41,852 nucleotides of DNA from HGM04593 sp045646845 (GTDB lineage: Bacteria > Bacteroidota > Bacteroidia > Bacteroidales > Bacteroidaceae). Location of the stretch: contig JAZRLO010000036.1 of assembly GCA_045646845.1 (NCBI GenBank), positions 1 to 41,852 of the forward strand, in the 5' to 3' direction. The position numbers were made by a program, and so were the translations under genes. The notes beneath the pieces are model-generated. The model searched no databases. It was not told the origin of the DNA and saw only the letters and a list, made by a program, of their open reading frames with translations. Of this stretch, positions 25,775-35,065 are shown in pieces; position 1 is the first letter of the stretch, and the number at the start of each line of letters is the position of its first letter.

Positions 25775-27325
25775 TCAGAAAGAGGGAATTAAAGAGATTG
25801 AAGCGTCAACAACCTGCTTCAGGAAGTTCTCGCTGTCATTCTTCAGATTCAACTGAAGCCTTCCCTTGGTCATCTCCTCGGAATTGAAGAGAGCGTAATC
25901 AACAAGATTAAAGATGGCATTCATATCATCTGGCATTTCGTCAGAAGCTTCGAGTGCAGACTGCAGATTGGCGAAATCAACCACCATACCGTTTGAAATT
26001 TTACCGGCAAGCCTGTTGTCTGCAAAATTGGCTGCAGCGGCAGAGATACCGTCACCTGACTTCAATGTACTGTAAAGATTCTCCGGCATCACAAAGATTG
26101 TATTGTTCTTGTACATCAGATAGTGATCGTAGCCGTCATTGTATGTCGTATAGCCGCTATAGTAGCTGTAGTTGCTTTTTTTGTTTGCATGGAGAGCATA
26201 TACGTCATTATCGACATTTGTAAATTCACGGCCCATCTGAGATATTATCAGGTCGAAAACCTTGCGGTCTGCACAATCTATGGCAACGAAGAACTGAGGA
26301 GTTTTGCTTTTTGATGTGAGATCGACAGGAAGGACAGCAAACGTATAGTCACCGCTCAAGCTCTTGAACACTGATGAATCGAGACCAACTGCAGAAAGGA
26401 GAGCATCTACATCAAGACCGGCAAGAAGTTTGCTTACACCCTCAAGATTCATTGCCGCTGTTGAAACAAGAATAGCGTCAGCAGGCACATACTTCAAGTG
26501 CTTCTTTGAAGACTCCTTCCAGAATTCCCTCAAAGTATTCAAATAATCGTTGTTGCCGATAATCTCAAACTCTGCTGCAACCTCACCCTTCTCGAAGTTC
26601 AGATCGAGCTGGAGGCAGATATCCTTCAACATCTCGGCATACACAGCCATCATGGAGTCATCGAGGCGCATCATTCTCATCTCCTCGGCAACTGCCATAA
26701 TTCCGTCAATGTCAAACAGCATGGCGAAGTCATCGTCTTCGTTGAAGAATGCATCGTAGTTCGTATTGTCAATGGCTCTGGGACCTTCATAGTTGAAATA
26801 CTGCATCAAATCCATTTTTGAGACATCTTTACTGTCTGCAAGCAGAATCATCATGTCATTGTCGAATGCAAGACAGAACTCGTCCTCTCCGGTTTCAATG
26901 AATGTGATTCCATCTATTTCAGCCGTTCTGATACCGGCTATGGCAAAAAGGTCAAGATTCTCCTTGAACTTGCCGGCATTCTCCATAGCAGCAGTAAGCA
27001 TGAAACGGTGCTCGTTTACCATTGCAAAAACTACAGGTTCATCGAAATTGACACCACTATTGTTCGGGTTAGCCATTACATCTTCGAACAGTTCCTTGTA
27101 CATTTCAGGGAGTTGGCCGGAAACGAGCTGCGACATGCTCTTCACATAATCGTTGTTCAGGATGTCGGAATCGTCAATGAGATTGCCGGCATCCACCTTC
27201 ATCAAACATGCAGGGTTATCAGGAATTACAGTAAGATGCTTGCTTGTTCCTGTAAACACAAAAGCGGCAACTGCAACTGCAACAACTGCAACTGCCACCA
27301 ATGGTAAAATAAGTTTTGTTTTCAT
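25775..27325 (-). CDS. DUF4836-family envelope protein
   Basis: A 516-residue protein. I start it at MKTKLILPL, which places a hydrophobic, Ala/Val-rich anchor at residues 4-26; the frame is open 8 codons further. After TGTSKHLTVIPDNPACLMKV comes a long acidic domain. Phrases such as VIPDNPACLMKVDAGNL, VPADAILVSTAAMNLEG, FVAIDCADRKVF and KGRLQLNLKNDSENFLK match the Bacteroidales DUF4836 family, whose function is unknown. Unlike many members it has no lipobox Cys, so it is probably held by its N-terminal helix. It is next to beta-galactosidase on the same strand, but a hairpin lies between them. Confidence 0.78.
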   Translation of the reverse strand: MKTKLILPLVAVAVVAVAVAAFVFTGTSKHLTVIPDNPACLMKVDAGNLIDDSDILNNDYVKSMSQLVSGQLPEMYKELFEDVMANPNNSGVNFDEPVVFAMVNEHRFMLTAAMENAGKFKENLDLFAIAGIRTAEIDGITFIETGEDEFCLAFDNDMMILLADSKDVSKMDLMQYFNYEGPRAIDNTNYDAFFNEDDDFAMLFDIDGIMAVAEEMRMMRLDDSMMAVYAEMLKDICLQLDLNFEKGEVAAEFEIIGNNDYLNTLREFWKESSKKHLKYVPADAILVSTAAMNLEGVSKLLAGLDVDALLSAVGLDSSVFKSLSGDYTFAVLPVDLTSKSKTPQFFVAIDCADRKVFDLIISQMGREFTNVDNDVYALHANKKSNYSYYSGYTTYNDGYDHYLMYKNNTIFVMPENLYSTLKSGDGISAAAANFADNRLAGKISNGMVVDFANLQSALEASDEMPDDMNAIFNLVDYALFNSEEMTKGRLQLNLKNDSENFLKQVVDASISLIPSF

Positions 27326-27357
27326 AATAAAATAATTTAGATATAACATTCATGCAG

Positions 27358-27384
27358 GGCAGAATGGCATGATGCCATTCTGCC
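27358..27384 (-). terminator. Hairpin between beta-galactosidase and DUF4836 genes
   Basis: GGCAGAATGGCA, loop TGA, then its perfect complement: 12 base pairs, starting 13 bases after the beta-galactosidase stop. There is no clear T-run, so it may attenuate and not fully stop transcription. Confidence 0.6.
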
Positions 27385-27396
27385 AGTTAATACAGT

Positions 27397-30300
27397 TTAT
27401 TCCTTTATCAGTTCGAATTCCGCTCCGGAGCCGAAGTCCTGACCGTTCTGTGAGCTTGTAGCTGTGAAGCGTACGAAGCGCGCTTTCACAGGAGCCTTGA
27501 AGAGAACTGTCTGCTTGTCGGCATTTGCAGGGAACTCACCCTCAACGATTGTCTCGCTCCAGTTCTTTCCGTCAGCGCTTATCTGAATCCTGTAACCCTT
27601 CACGTTACCGTTGTTGCCGCCATCCTGGCGAGGCATGTACTTGAAGCCCTTGATTGTAACCTCCTCGTTAGCATCGAAGTCAATCCAGTGAGGATAGTTG
27701 GCAACCGTTACGGAGTACATTGTATGCCATATTGTAGAGGGGTCGCCGTCGAGCATCTTATCGGCACCACTGCCCGGCTCAAGGCTAGAACAGAATGCTA
27801 CGGTAATGGGGATTGATGTAATTTCGTCATACTTGTATGTAGCCGCAAGTTTGGGTGTAGCCTTCTCCCATACAGTGATTTCACCGCCCTTGCTCATGTT
27901 CACAGGCTCGGTGTAGCGAGTTGTCTTGCCGCGCTTGCCAACCTTGTAGTAGATTTCCGCGCCATCCTTTGCACAGTCCATTGTCACGATACCGCGAAGG
28001 TCGCGCTTCAGAACAACGGGGATAGCACCGGCAGGAGCGACATTGGCCAAAGCCGTATAGCTGTCGCCGGACTTTACAGGACGCATGATGAAACTTACTG
28101 TATTGTCGCCAGACTTCACAAGGTCGTGCTCCAACGGGCCACCCTGGCCACAACTGTTACCGCCAAGACCATTCACCTTTGCATCGAGGTGCAACCATGT
28201 GCCCGATGATGCGGGAAGCTGATAGGGATGTGCAGCCTCTGTGAGTTCAACATCGTTCCAGGGAAGGGCTGTTGTAGAGAGAGCGCCTGTTGAAACGAAG
28301 AGAACACCGTTGCCGCTCTTGTTTGTCAAAGCAGCCCAACGTACCTCCTCACGGTTTGCCATATCCTGCGGCTTGGGGAAGTGAACGAACTGGTCGGCTA
28401 CTGTGCTTGAATACTGCTGTATGAACGCACCTGTACGGCGGTCATTGTAGTTGTTCCATGGGCCGCGGCCATAATATGTGTACTGGTCGAGCGACTTAGG
28501 CAACTGCAACAGATAACCAACGCGTGCAAGCGCAACGGCAGCATCACTGCCGGTAACAGAGCTGTTGAGCTCTACAGAGCCGTCGGGATATATGGTCCAT
28601 ATTCTGTTAGAAACGAAATGGAACTCGTTTTCACCCATCTCACGGGCATCGTCCTGAACAGTAAAGCTGTTGTCCTCGTTCTTTACGCGACGGGCAGGAT
28701 GCTTTGCCTGAGAGCGTACAATATACTGAAGCACGACCGTACCGTCGGCATTCTTCTGTGAAACAAAAGATGTAACCTCATCCTCAAGATTGTGGAGTCC
28801 AAGGGCGAACCAACGGTTCCATGCCCATATGTCGTTGTCAACAGGAGCGCGGTAGCCGCTGAGCGTCATTGACGACCCCTTCTCGAACACGGTCTCGGCA
28901 CCGTATGTCACGCTCTCGAACACACCCTTTACATTGTCGAACACTATCGTAAAGCCGTCGCCCGAAACGGTAGTAGTTGCACTCTTCTTGTCCTCGGCAA
29001 CCTTAATCTTGGTCCCGTTGTTTGCTGCATCGGAAAGCAATACTGCCTTTTCAGCAGCCTGCAGGAGCATCTGCTCCTCCATCTGTACATAACCCTTCTT
29101 TGCCCAAGGCATATCCTTCTTCAAAAGAAGCTGAACCTTCACGAAGTACTCCTTGTCGGCAGCGAACTTGGCACTATTGAACTTCAATTTGAAGCTCTTG
29201 GCTGTACGCGGAGCAATCTCCATTCCCGGCATAAAGTAAGAATCAATCTGCTTGCCATCCTCCCAAAGTGACACTTTCACGTCAAGGTCGCACAGGCAGT
29301 TGAAGTAACGCTTGTTGAAGATTTCAACCTCACCGTTACCAAGCAACTTGATGCCGGCATTCTGATATACCTTCTTCACCTCGAAGTACTGAGGCTTCGG
29401 AGAGTGGTCGGGGAACATTATACCGTTCATACAGAAAGTATGGTCATTGGGGCGGTCACCGAAATCGCCGCCATAACCCATGTATCTGTCACCGGTTTTG
29501 GGATCAACATTCCAGAAAGCCTGGTCGGTCCAGTCCCATATTGCACCGCCGATGAAGAAGTTGGTGCTTTCCATGGCCTCCCAATAGTCGATGAGGTTAC
29601 CGGCCGCATTACCCATAGAGTGGGCATATTCTGAGATGTGGAACGGATAAACGATGTTCATCTTTCCCTTCACGGCCTCGCGTGTCCAGCCGATTGAAGG
29701 ATACTGGTTAGAACCCATATCCACAATATTGTTGTTGCGCTCATACTGTACAGGACGTGAAGCGTCGAAAGCCTTCAATGCCTTGTAAGCCTTAACGAAG
29801 TTCTCACCCGGGCCGGCCTCGTTACCGAGCGACCAGATGCAGACTGCAGGGCTGTTTATCGTAGCGTGAGCCATTTCCATTACACGTGCAACGTGAGCGT
29901 CGGTAAATTCAGGAACGTGAGAGAGTGATTCCTTGTCATAGTAATACTCGTGGCTCTCGATATTGGCCTCGTCCTCGAGGTAGATACCGTACTTGTCACA
30001 GAGATAGTACCAATAGGGAGCATCGGGATAGTGGGCATTGCGTACATGGTTGATGTTGCCCTGAAGCATGAGCATAACCTCCTTTGTCATCTGCTCGCGT
30101 GTAACGGCATGGCCGTTCTCAAGGCTGCTCTCATGACGGTTCACACCCTTCATCTTGATAGGCTTGCCGTTGAGATAGTAGTAACGGCCAGCCAAACCGA
30201 ATTCATCGTCCTCGGCCTTTGTGTCTCGTATTTCAACCTCGCGGAAACCGAAATATGAAGATGCAGTCTCGACTGTTTTTCCCTTCTTGTCGAGCAGGCT

Positions 30301-31449
30301 CACAACCAAAGTATAGCGGTTAGGTTCCTCGGCACTCCACTTTGCAGGGTTAGCGACAGGAATGTCAAGTTTAAGGGTCTTGGTATCACCGGCAAGCAGC
30401 TGGTCGAGGGCAACAGTAGCAGTTGCACCCTCTACAATCTCATTTTCGTCGCTGTAAAGAGCGTTCTTGTAGAGCTGTGCCTTCACCTGATACTTCTTGG
30501 CCTTTTTGGCCGTGAGATTACGCACGTCAACCTCAATATTTGCAACAGCATCCTTGTACTGGGCATCAAGGTCCGTACGCACGCGAATGTCGCGCAGCTC
30601 CACGGGGTTAGTAGATGTCAATGAAACAGTACGGAAGATACCCGGAAGGCGGAACATATCCTGTGCCTCGAGGAACGACGCATCACTGTTGCGATAGACC
30701 TCAACTGCCACAACATTCTCACCCTCAACAAGATACTTGGTAATATTAAATGCAGCAAGGTTGCGTGAGTTCTTAGAGAAACCGACATACTTGCCGTTTA
30801 TCCAAAGGTAGAAGAACGAATCGACACCGTCGAAATTGATATACACCTGACGGCCGTCCCAATTCTCGGGCACGGTGAATGTGCGGCGATATGAACCAAC
30901 CTCGTTGCGGAACTTGTATGTCGTATGGTGCTGTGCAGGCTCACGCATAACACCACCCTTCCAGTCACCCACAGCAACCTGATGCTTGAAGATGACAGGC
31001 TGGTTGACATAGATGGGAGTACCGTACTTCTGCGAGCCGTCACTCTGGAGTCCATAAACATTCCAGTTCATTGGAACCTGCACCTTATCCCAAGCCGAAA
31101 CGTCATAGCCGGTCTTGAAGAAATCAACAGGACGTTCCCACGGATTCGCCACCCAGTTGAAGCTCCATGTACCATCGAGCGACATGTAGTATTCGCTGTT
31201 CTCAGGAAGCACCTTGCGAGCACTCTCCTCACTTGCAAAATTAAAGAACCACGCCTTGGGTTGTTCTTTATTGAGTGCAAGCTCCGAAGGAGATTCCCAC
31301 TCGACAAGCCCAGCCGCCTGTCCTTTCTCATAGCTATAGCCTCGCGGTGCTTCCACATCGCCATAGACAAAGCCTTTCAAGTTCTGCGCATTACCGTTCG
31401 CTGCAAACGAACATGCCGCCAGAACCGCTAAAAATAAGTGTTTTCTCAT
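27397..31449 (-). CDS. GH2 beta-galactosidase with C-terminal accessory domains
   Basis: A 1350-residue exported glycoside hydrolase of family 2. A signal peptide (ending ANGNA-Q) leads to the LacZ-type jelly-roll, immunoglobulin-like and TIM-barrel domains. The acid/base is E544 in SLGNEAGPG and the nucleophile E607 in ISEYAHSMGN; KGVNRHESS and FFIGGAIWDWTDQ are also conserved. A LacZ C-terminal (beta-sandwich) domain follows at about 840-1130. Then come a chitobiase-C-terminal-like segment (about 1150-1210, AEIYYKVGKRG) and a discoidin / F5-8 type C domain (about 1220-1350, IWHTMYS, PHWIDFD, ISADGKNWSE). It probably trims galactosides from host or dietary glycans in the periplasm. No SusC/SusD or sensor gene is next to it, so it is not in a classic polysaccharide-utilisation locus in this window. 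Confidence 0.92.
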   Translation of the reverse strand: MRKHLFLAVLAACSFAANGNAQNLKGFVYGDVEAPRGYSYEKGQAAGLVEWESPSELALNKEQPKAWFFNFASEESARKVLPENSEYYMSLDGTWSFNWVANPWERPVDFFKTGYDVSAWDKVQVPMNWNVYGLQSDGSQKYGTPIYVNQPVIFKHQVAVGDWKGGVMREPAQHHTTYKFRNEVGSYRRTFTVPENWDGRQVYINFDGVDSFFYLWINGKYVGFSKNSRNLAAFNITKYLVEGENVVAVEVYRNSDASFLEAQDMFRLPGIFRTVSLTSTNPVELRDIRVRTDLDAQYKDAVANIEVDVRNLTAKKAKKYQVKAQLYKNALYSDENEIVEGATATVALDQLLAGDTKTLKLDIPVANPAKWSAEEPNRYTLVVSLLDKKGKTVETASSYFGFREVEIRDTKAEDDEFGLAGRYYYLNGKPIKMKGVNRHESSLENGHAVTREQMTKEVMLMLQGNINHVRNAHYPDAPYWYYLCDKYGIYLEDEANIESHEYYYDKESLSHVPEFTDAHVARVMEMAHATINSPAVCIWSLGNEAGPGENFVKAYKALKAFDASRPVQYERNNNIVDMGSNQYPSIGWTREAVKGKMNIVYPFHISEYAHSMGNAAGNLIDYWEAMESTNFFIGGAIWDWTDQAFWNVDPKTGDRYMGYGGDFGDRPNDHTFCMNGIMFPDHSPKPQYFEVKKVYQNAGIKLLGNGEVEIFNKRYFNCLCDLDVKVSLWEDGKQIDSYFMPGMEIAPRTAKSFKLKFNSAKFAADKEYFVKVQLLLKKDMPWAKKGYVQMEEQMLLQAAEKAVLLSDAANNGTKIKVAEDKKSATTTVSGDGFTIVFDNVKGVFESVTYGAETVFEKGSSMTLSGYRAPVDNDIWAWNRWFALGLHNLEDEVTSFVSQKNADGTVVLQYIVRSQAKHPARRVKNEDNSFTVQDDAREMGENEFHFVSNRIWTIYPDGSVELNSSVTGSDAAVALARVGYLLQLPKSLDQYTYYGRGPWNNYNDRRTGAFIQQYSSTVADQFVHFPKPQDMANREEVRWAALTNKSGNGVLFVSTGALSTTALPWNDVELTEAAHPYQLPASSGTWLHLDAKVNGLGGNSCGQGGPLEHDLVKSGDNTVSFIMRPVKSGDSYTALANVAPAGAIPVVLKRDLRGIVTMDCAKDGAEIYYKVGKRGKTTRYTEPVNMSKGGEITVWEKATPKLAATYKYDEITSIPITVAFCSSLEPGSGADKMLDGDPSTIWHTMYSVTVANYPHWIDFDANEEVTIKGFKYMPRQDGGNNGNVKGYRIQISADGKNWSETIVEGEFPANADKQTVLFKAPVKARFVRFTATSSQNGQDFGSGAEFELIKE

Positions 31450-31845
31450 AAATGGTTATAGTTAAATAAAAAAAATGTTTGTTTAAAACATACGCATACG
31501 CGCGTAAAACTTTGTAAAATTAGCACTAATTTTCCTTATTTTAAAATTTTTCAGCAAATAAGAAGTTGTTTAAATTCATATCGCAATGAAACAACGCGAA
31601 GAAAGACGCCGAACAGCTGTAGATACGCCGGTAGATACACCAGTAAACAATCATTACAAATATATCACAAACCACAAGCGAAGAAGAACTAGTGCCGACA
31701 TTGACAGAAAAAAAACACCGGGATAAGAAAGAAACAAGAAACAAATTTCGCTCCACTAAAAGAAGCAAAGGAGAAAACCACATACAGAATGCACGGAAAA
31801 CTGCCCATAACACCCACAACTCCCAAAAGCCACAACAACAGGAAC
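31450..31845. other. Purine-rich non-coding stretch
   Basis: About 400 bases between beta-galactosidase and the small histone-like gene. It is A-rich on the plus strand. Open frames on either strand are low-complexity (Cys/Phe/Ser-rich or Lys/Asn-rich) and lack plausible starts, so I call no gene. It contains the MITE-end-like sequence at 31561-31579. No clear promoter for the galactosidase gene was recognised. Confidence 0.45.
31561..31579 (+). repeat. Solo copy of the MITE-like end sequence
   Basis: AGAAGTTGTTTAAATTCAT closely matches the ends of the element at 9749-9939: 16 of the first 17 bases equal the right end read on the minus strand. No matching inverted end was found in the next 500 bases, so this may be a solo end, a decayed copy, or a shared regulatory motif. 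Confidence 0.4.
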
Positions 31846-31880
31846 AAAAAAAATGGATACTACATGTAGCACCCATTTTT
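31846..31880 (-). terminator. Terminator of the histone H1-like gene
   Basis: On the minus strand, a 15-bp stem with two G-T pairs (AAAAATGGGTGCTAC and its partner) is followed by a run of T's. It lies 21 bases after the stop codon. This is a classic intrinsic terminator. Confidence 0.85.
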
Positions 31881-31901
31881 ATTGCCAAAGCCGAAGCTGT
31901 A

Positions 31902-32075
31902 TTACTTAGCGGCCTGAACAGAAACCTTGCGGAATTCCTTGATAGCCTCACCAAGCTCCATAGAAGCCTTGCGTGCGCGCAAACCTGCTGCCTTGTTACC
32001 CTTCTCAGCCTGAGCCTTTGCATCAGCTATAAAAGCTGCATAAGTCTCCTCAATTTTTGCAATAAGTTCGTTCAT
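31902..32075 (-). CDS. Histone H1-like (Hc1-type) small basic protein
   Basis: A 57-residue protein reading MNELIAKIEETYAAFIADA..., then KGNKAAGLRARKASMELG, then EAIKEFRKVSVQAAK. The central KGNKAAG.RARKAS block and the C-terminal EFRK(I/V)SV are what I know from the short histone H1/Hc1-like proteins found throughout Bacteroidales. It is Lys/Ala-rich and helical, expected to be abundant and possibly to bind DNA or compact the nucleoid; direct functional evidence in this phylum is thin. It has its own promoter box and terminator, so it is a single-gene unit. It is easily missed because of its length. Confidence 0.85.
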   Translation of the reverse strand: MNELIAKIEETYAAFIADAKAQAEKGNKAAGLRARKASMELGEAIKEFRKVSVQAAK

Positions 32076-32106
32076 AATATTTTCAGTTATTAAAGTTAGT
32101 GATGCA

Positions 32107-32114
32107 CAAAGATA
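32107..32114 (-). promoter_or_regulatory. -7 element of the histone H1-like gene
   Basis: TATCTTTG on the minus strand is a full match to TAnnTTTG, 31 bases before the ATG. The nearest TTG is 16 bases upstream, shorter than the usual 19-21. Confidence 0.6.
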
Positions 32115-32556
32115 ACAAAAATCACAATATCAAGACATTTTTATCGTTTTTTTTACACAAAAAATCAAAAAAAACGGAATCCAGGCCTGAAAACAGCACT
32201 AAATTCCGCTACCTGAAGGCCAGAAACAGCCTTTTAAAGCACTTGCAAGGCATAATTAAAGATGATTATAACGAAAACTAAAAGAGACCGGCAGAGACAT
32301 CGGGCGAAAGGGGAAACTGTAAGATAAAACATCTGAAACAAAGTTAAGACATAACAACCTGCTAGAAGACAAGACCACAGCACTACTCATGATAAATTTT
32401 ATTTACAAACACCAAACAACCAACCGACATCACAACAGAAAAGCCACCACAACAAACAGGCAACACCGGACACCAGGCAGAAAGACCCGAACACAAAAAA
32501 CGGCATAAAATAGATGCAATTAAGGAAGAAAACATAAATCTTTCACCCTACAACTG
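32115..32556. other. A-rich intergenic region upstream of the kinase gene
   Basis: About 440 bases with no gene. Strongly biased to A and C on the plus strand (many AACAAC/CACCA runs). No hairpin or repeat stands out. It may act as an upstream regulatory or spacer region for the polysaccharide genes. Confidence 0.4.
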
Positions 32557-32587
32557 TTGTTATAATTAAAAAGTTGGTGTAACTTTG
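32557..32587 (+). promoter_or_regulatory. Promoter for wzc-wecC
   Basis: TTG at 32557-32559, a 20-base spacer, then TAACTTTG at 32580-32587, a full match to the Bacteroidota consensus. The expected transcript start is near 32594. This rules out the GTG at 32589 as a translation start. Confidence 0.8.
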
Positions 32588-32624
32588 CGTGGATATTATA
32601 ATGAGGAGACCTCAAGAAGTTCAC

Positions 32625-35051
32625 ATGGAAAGATCTGGCAAAGAAAAACAACAGCATAAATCCACGCCTTACAATTTCAGCGAAATACTATATATATGCC
32701 TTTCCAAATGGCATTGGTTTGTGATATCGCTGATTATCACAATCGGATATACCGTACATAAGAATCTCACAACCCAACCGGTATATACAAGGCATGCCGA
32801 GGTACTTATAAAATCGAACGGAAGCAGCAATAGCCTTAGCGACCAGATGGAGAACTTCGCCAACATGGGAGCATACAAGCCTAACACGAATGCATACAAC
32901 GAAATATACACGTTCAGGACTCCCGAAATAATGGAGGAGACCGTAAAAAGGCTCAAACTGCATGTCGAATACAGCAGCGAAGGGACATTCTACCGGAATA
33001 CGCTTTACGGAGAGAGCCTCCCTGCCATGGCACATATATGTGATATTGACATAGACGAAGAGGCCGCTTTCGACATCGAAATCACACCGGAAAAAAAATT
33101 CAGACTATACAATTTCAGAGGCAAAACCGTCAATGACCTTAAAGAGATTTCCGGAAATTTCGAAAACGACACCATAGTCCTTGTCAGTTCCCCTATCGGC
33201 GACGTGATTCTGGAGTTGAATACGGATTTCCGTTTCGTGGGCACTGAAAGATACACGGCGCACCATATTGGTCTGCAGAATGCCATTTCAAAATATAGCG
33301 GCAGACTCTCGTTCAACCTCAACGATGAAAAAAGCGAGATAATAACGATAACCGCCAACGACCATTCGATAGAGCGCGCAGACGACGTTCTTGAAACAGT
33401 CATTCAGGTTTATAACGAGAACTGGGTAACAGACAAGAACAAGGAGGCCGAAGAGACGATGAGATTCATCGACGAAAGGCTTTCGGACATCAGCAGCGAA
33501 CTGGACAGCATTGACAGCAACATATCATCATTCAAGAGCGACAACCTGTTGCCCGACATCGCGTCACAGTCCGACATAAACATCTCCATAGAGAAAAACA
33601 TCGAAGACAACATCGATATCATAAGAAACGAGCTTGCATCGGCAGAAAGTTTCCTTAAAGAGGTAAGAAGCAGATCCGAAGGAAACACCCTGCTGCCTAT
33701 CGACGTCGGCATAAGCAACACCGGCATCAACTCGCAGATATCGTCATACAACACGACTATGCTCGAAAGGAACAACCTTGCCAGCAAGAGTAGCGATGAC
33801 AGCCATGCAGTAAAGAACCTGGACCTTACCCTCGCGACACAGCGCGCGACAATAATATCGTTGCTCGACTCGCACATCCGAGGTCTGAAGGCACAGCTGT
33901 CATCTCTTAACAAGAAAGGAGCACACATAAAGAACGAGATAGCCAAGACTCCCGAACAGTCCACATTCCTTTCAAGTGCCGAAAGAGAACAGGGCATTAA
34001 GGAGAAGATATACCTGTTCCTCCTCCAAAAGCGAGAAGAGAACCAGCTTTCGCAGACATTCTCGGCGTACAAGACAAGAATCATAACGCCGCCGTCGGGA
34101 AGTCTTGAGCCGACGGCTCCCGAGACGCGGAGGTCCCTTATGACTGCCATCGCGCTCGGTCTTCTTATCCCCGCCCTGTTCATCACCATCAGGGAGGTCT
34201 CGAACACAAAGGTACGCGGCAAGAAAGACCTTGAACAGTTGAATGTACCGATAGCCGGAGAAATACCGCTTTATGCGAGCAAAAAGCAAGTTCCGGCAAA
34301 AGGAAAAAGCAGAAAGGGAGAAAAGGCCTATGCTGTTGTCGAGAGCGACAGCAGAAACATAATAAACGAGGCATTCCGCGTACTCAGGACCAACATCGAA
34401 TTCATGACACGCGGTTCCGGTGAGCGCGTGTTCATATACACATCGTTCAACCCCAGCAGCGGAAAGACATTCTGCATACTGAACACAGCTATCAGCCTCG
34501 CCATCAAAGGAAACAAGGTCCTGTTGATCGATGGCGACCTCCGCCGCGCATCATTGTCCAGCTACACCGACACAACAGTACCGGGACTTACAGATTACCT
34601 GTCGAGCAGCAGCTACACGGTAGAGGACATTACAAGAGCTGATAAGAAATTCCCTAACCTTGAAATAATACCTGCAGGTACAACACCGCCTAACCCGACA
34701 GAACTTCTGGAATCGGAAGCATTCGGCAAACTTATAGAGGAATTCAAAAGCAAATACGACTACATAATGATAGACTGTCCTCCGATAGACATCGTTGCCG
34801 ACACACACATCATTGAAAAATATGCAAGCCACAGTTTCTTCCTGATACGCGCAGGACTTCTGGAACGTTCACTGTTGCCTGAAGTAGAAAAAATCTACAA
34901 CGAGAAGAAACTGAAGAACCTCTCCGTGATAATAAACGGTGCGGAGACAAAGGGAAGCAGATACGGCTACAGATATGGCTATAACTATGGTTATGGCTAT
35001 GGAAGCTATAATTACGGAGAGAAAAAGAATAAGAGGAAAAAGAACAAATAA
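32625..35051 (+). CDS. wzc: Wzc-type polysaccharide co-polymerase / tyrosine kinase
   Basis: An 808-residue inner-membrane protein controlling polysaccharide chain length and export. The N-terminal Wzz domain has its first membrane helix at about 30-45 (WHWFVISLIITIGYTV). Periplasmic coiled coils (about 270-460) and a second helix (about 508-525) follow. The cytoplasmic BY-kinase then has Walker A SFNPSSGKT (about 607-615), Walker A' VLLIDGDLRR (about 632) and Walker B YIMIDCPP (about 713-720). The tail (about 780-800) carries nine tyrosines in a Gly-Tyr run, the autophosphorylation cluster. I prefer the ATG at 32625; one at 32601 is possible but leaves a 7-base leader. No Wza exporter or phosphatase gene is adjacent. 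Confidence 0.9.
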   Translation: MERSGKEKQQHKSTPYNFSEILYICLSKWHWFVISLIITIGYTVHKNLTTQPVYTRHAEVLIKSNGSSNSLSDQMENFANMGAYKPNTNAYNEIYTFRTPEIMEETVKRLKLHVEYSSEGTFYRNTLYGESLPAMAHICDIDIDEEAAFDIEITPEKKFRLYNFRGKTVNDLKEISGNFENDTIVLVSSPIGDVILELNTDFRFVGTERYTAHHIGLQNAISKYSGRLSFNLNDEKSEIITITANDHSIERADDVLETVIQVYNENWVTDKNKEAEETMRFIDERLSDISSELDSIDSNISSFKSDNLLPDIASQSDINISIEKNIEDNIDIIRNELASAESFLKEVRSRSEGNTLLPIDVGISNTGINSQISSYNTTMLERNNLASKSSDDSHAVKNLDLTLATQRATIISLLDSHIRGLKAQLSSLNKKGAHIKNEIAKTPEQSTFLSSAEREQGIKEKIYLFLLQKREENQLSQTFSAYKTRIITPPSGSLEPTAPETRRSLMTAIALGLLIPALFITIREVSNTKVRGKKDLEQLNVPIAGEIPLYASKKQVPAKGKSRKGEKAYAVVESDSRNIINEAFRVLRTNIEFMTRGSGERVFIYTSFNPSSGKTFCILNTAISLAIKGNKVLLIDGDLRRASLSSYTDTTVPGLTDYLSSSSYTVEDITRADKKFPNLEIIPAGTTPPNPTELLESEAFGKLIEEFKSKYDYIMIDCPPIDIVADTHIIEKYASHSFFLIRAGLLERSLLPEVEKIYNEKKLKNLSVIINGAETKGSRYGYRYGYNYGYGYGSYNYGEKKNKRKKNK

Positions 35052-35065
35052 CCACACATAAATAT

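Noticed and set aside
31541..32023. Minus-strand 160-codon frame next to the histone-like gene
   Set aside because: It overlaps the histone H1-like gene in another frame, crosses its terminator, and is Cys/Phe/Ser-rich; not a plausible protein.
32589..32624. GTG-initiated extension of the kinase gene
   Set aside because: It would begin inside the promoter, before the predicted transcript start.
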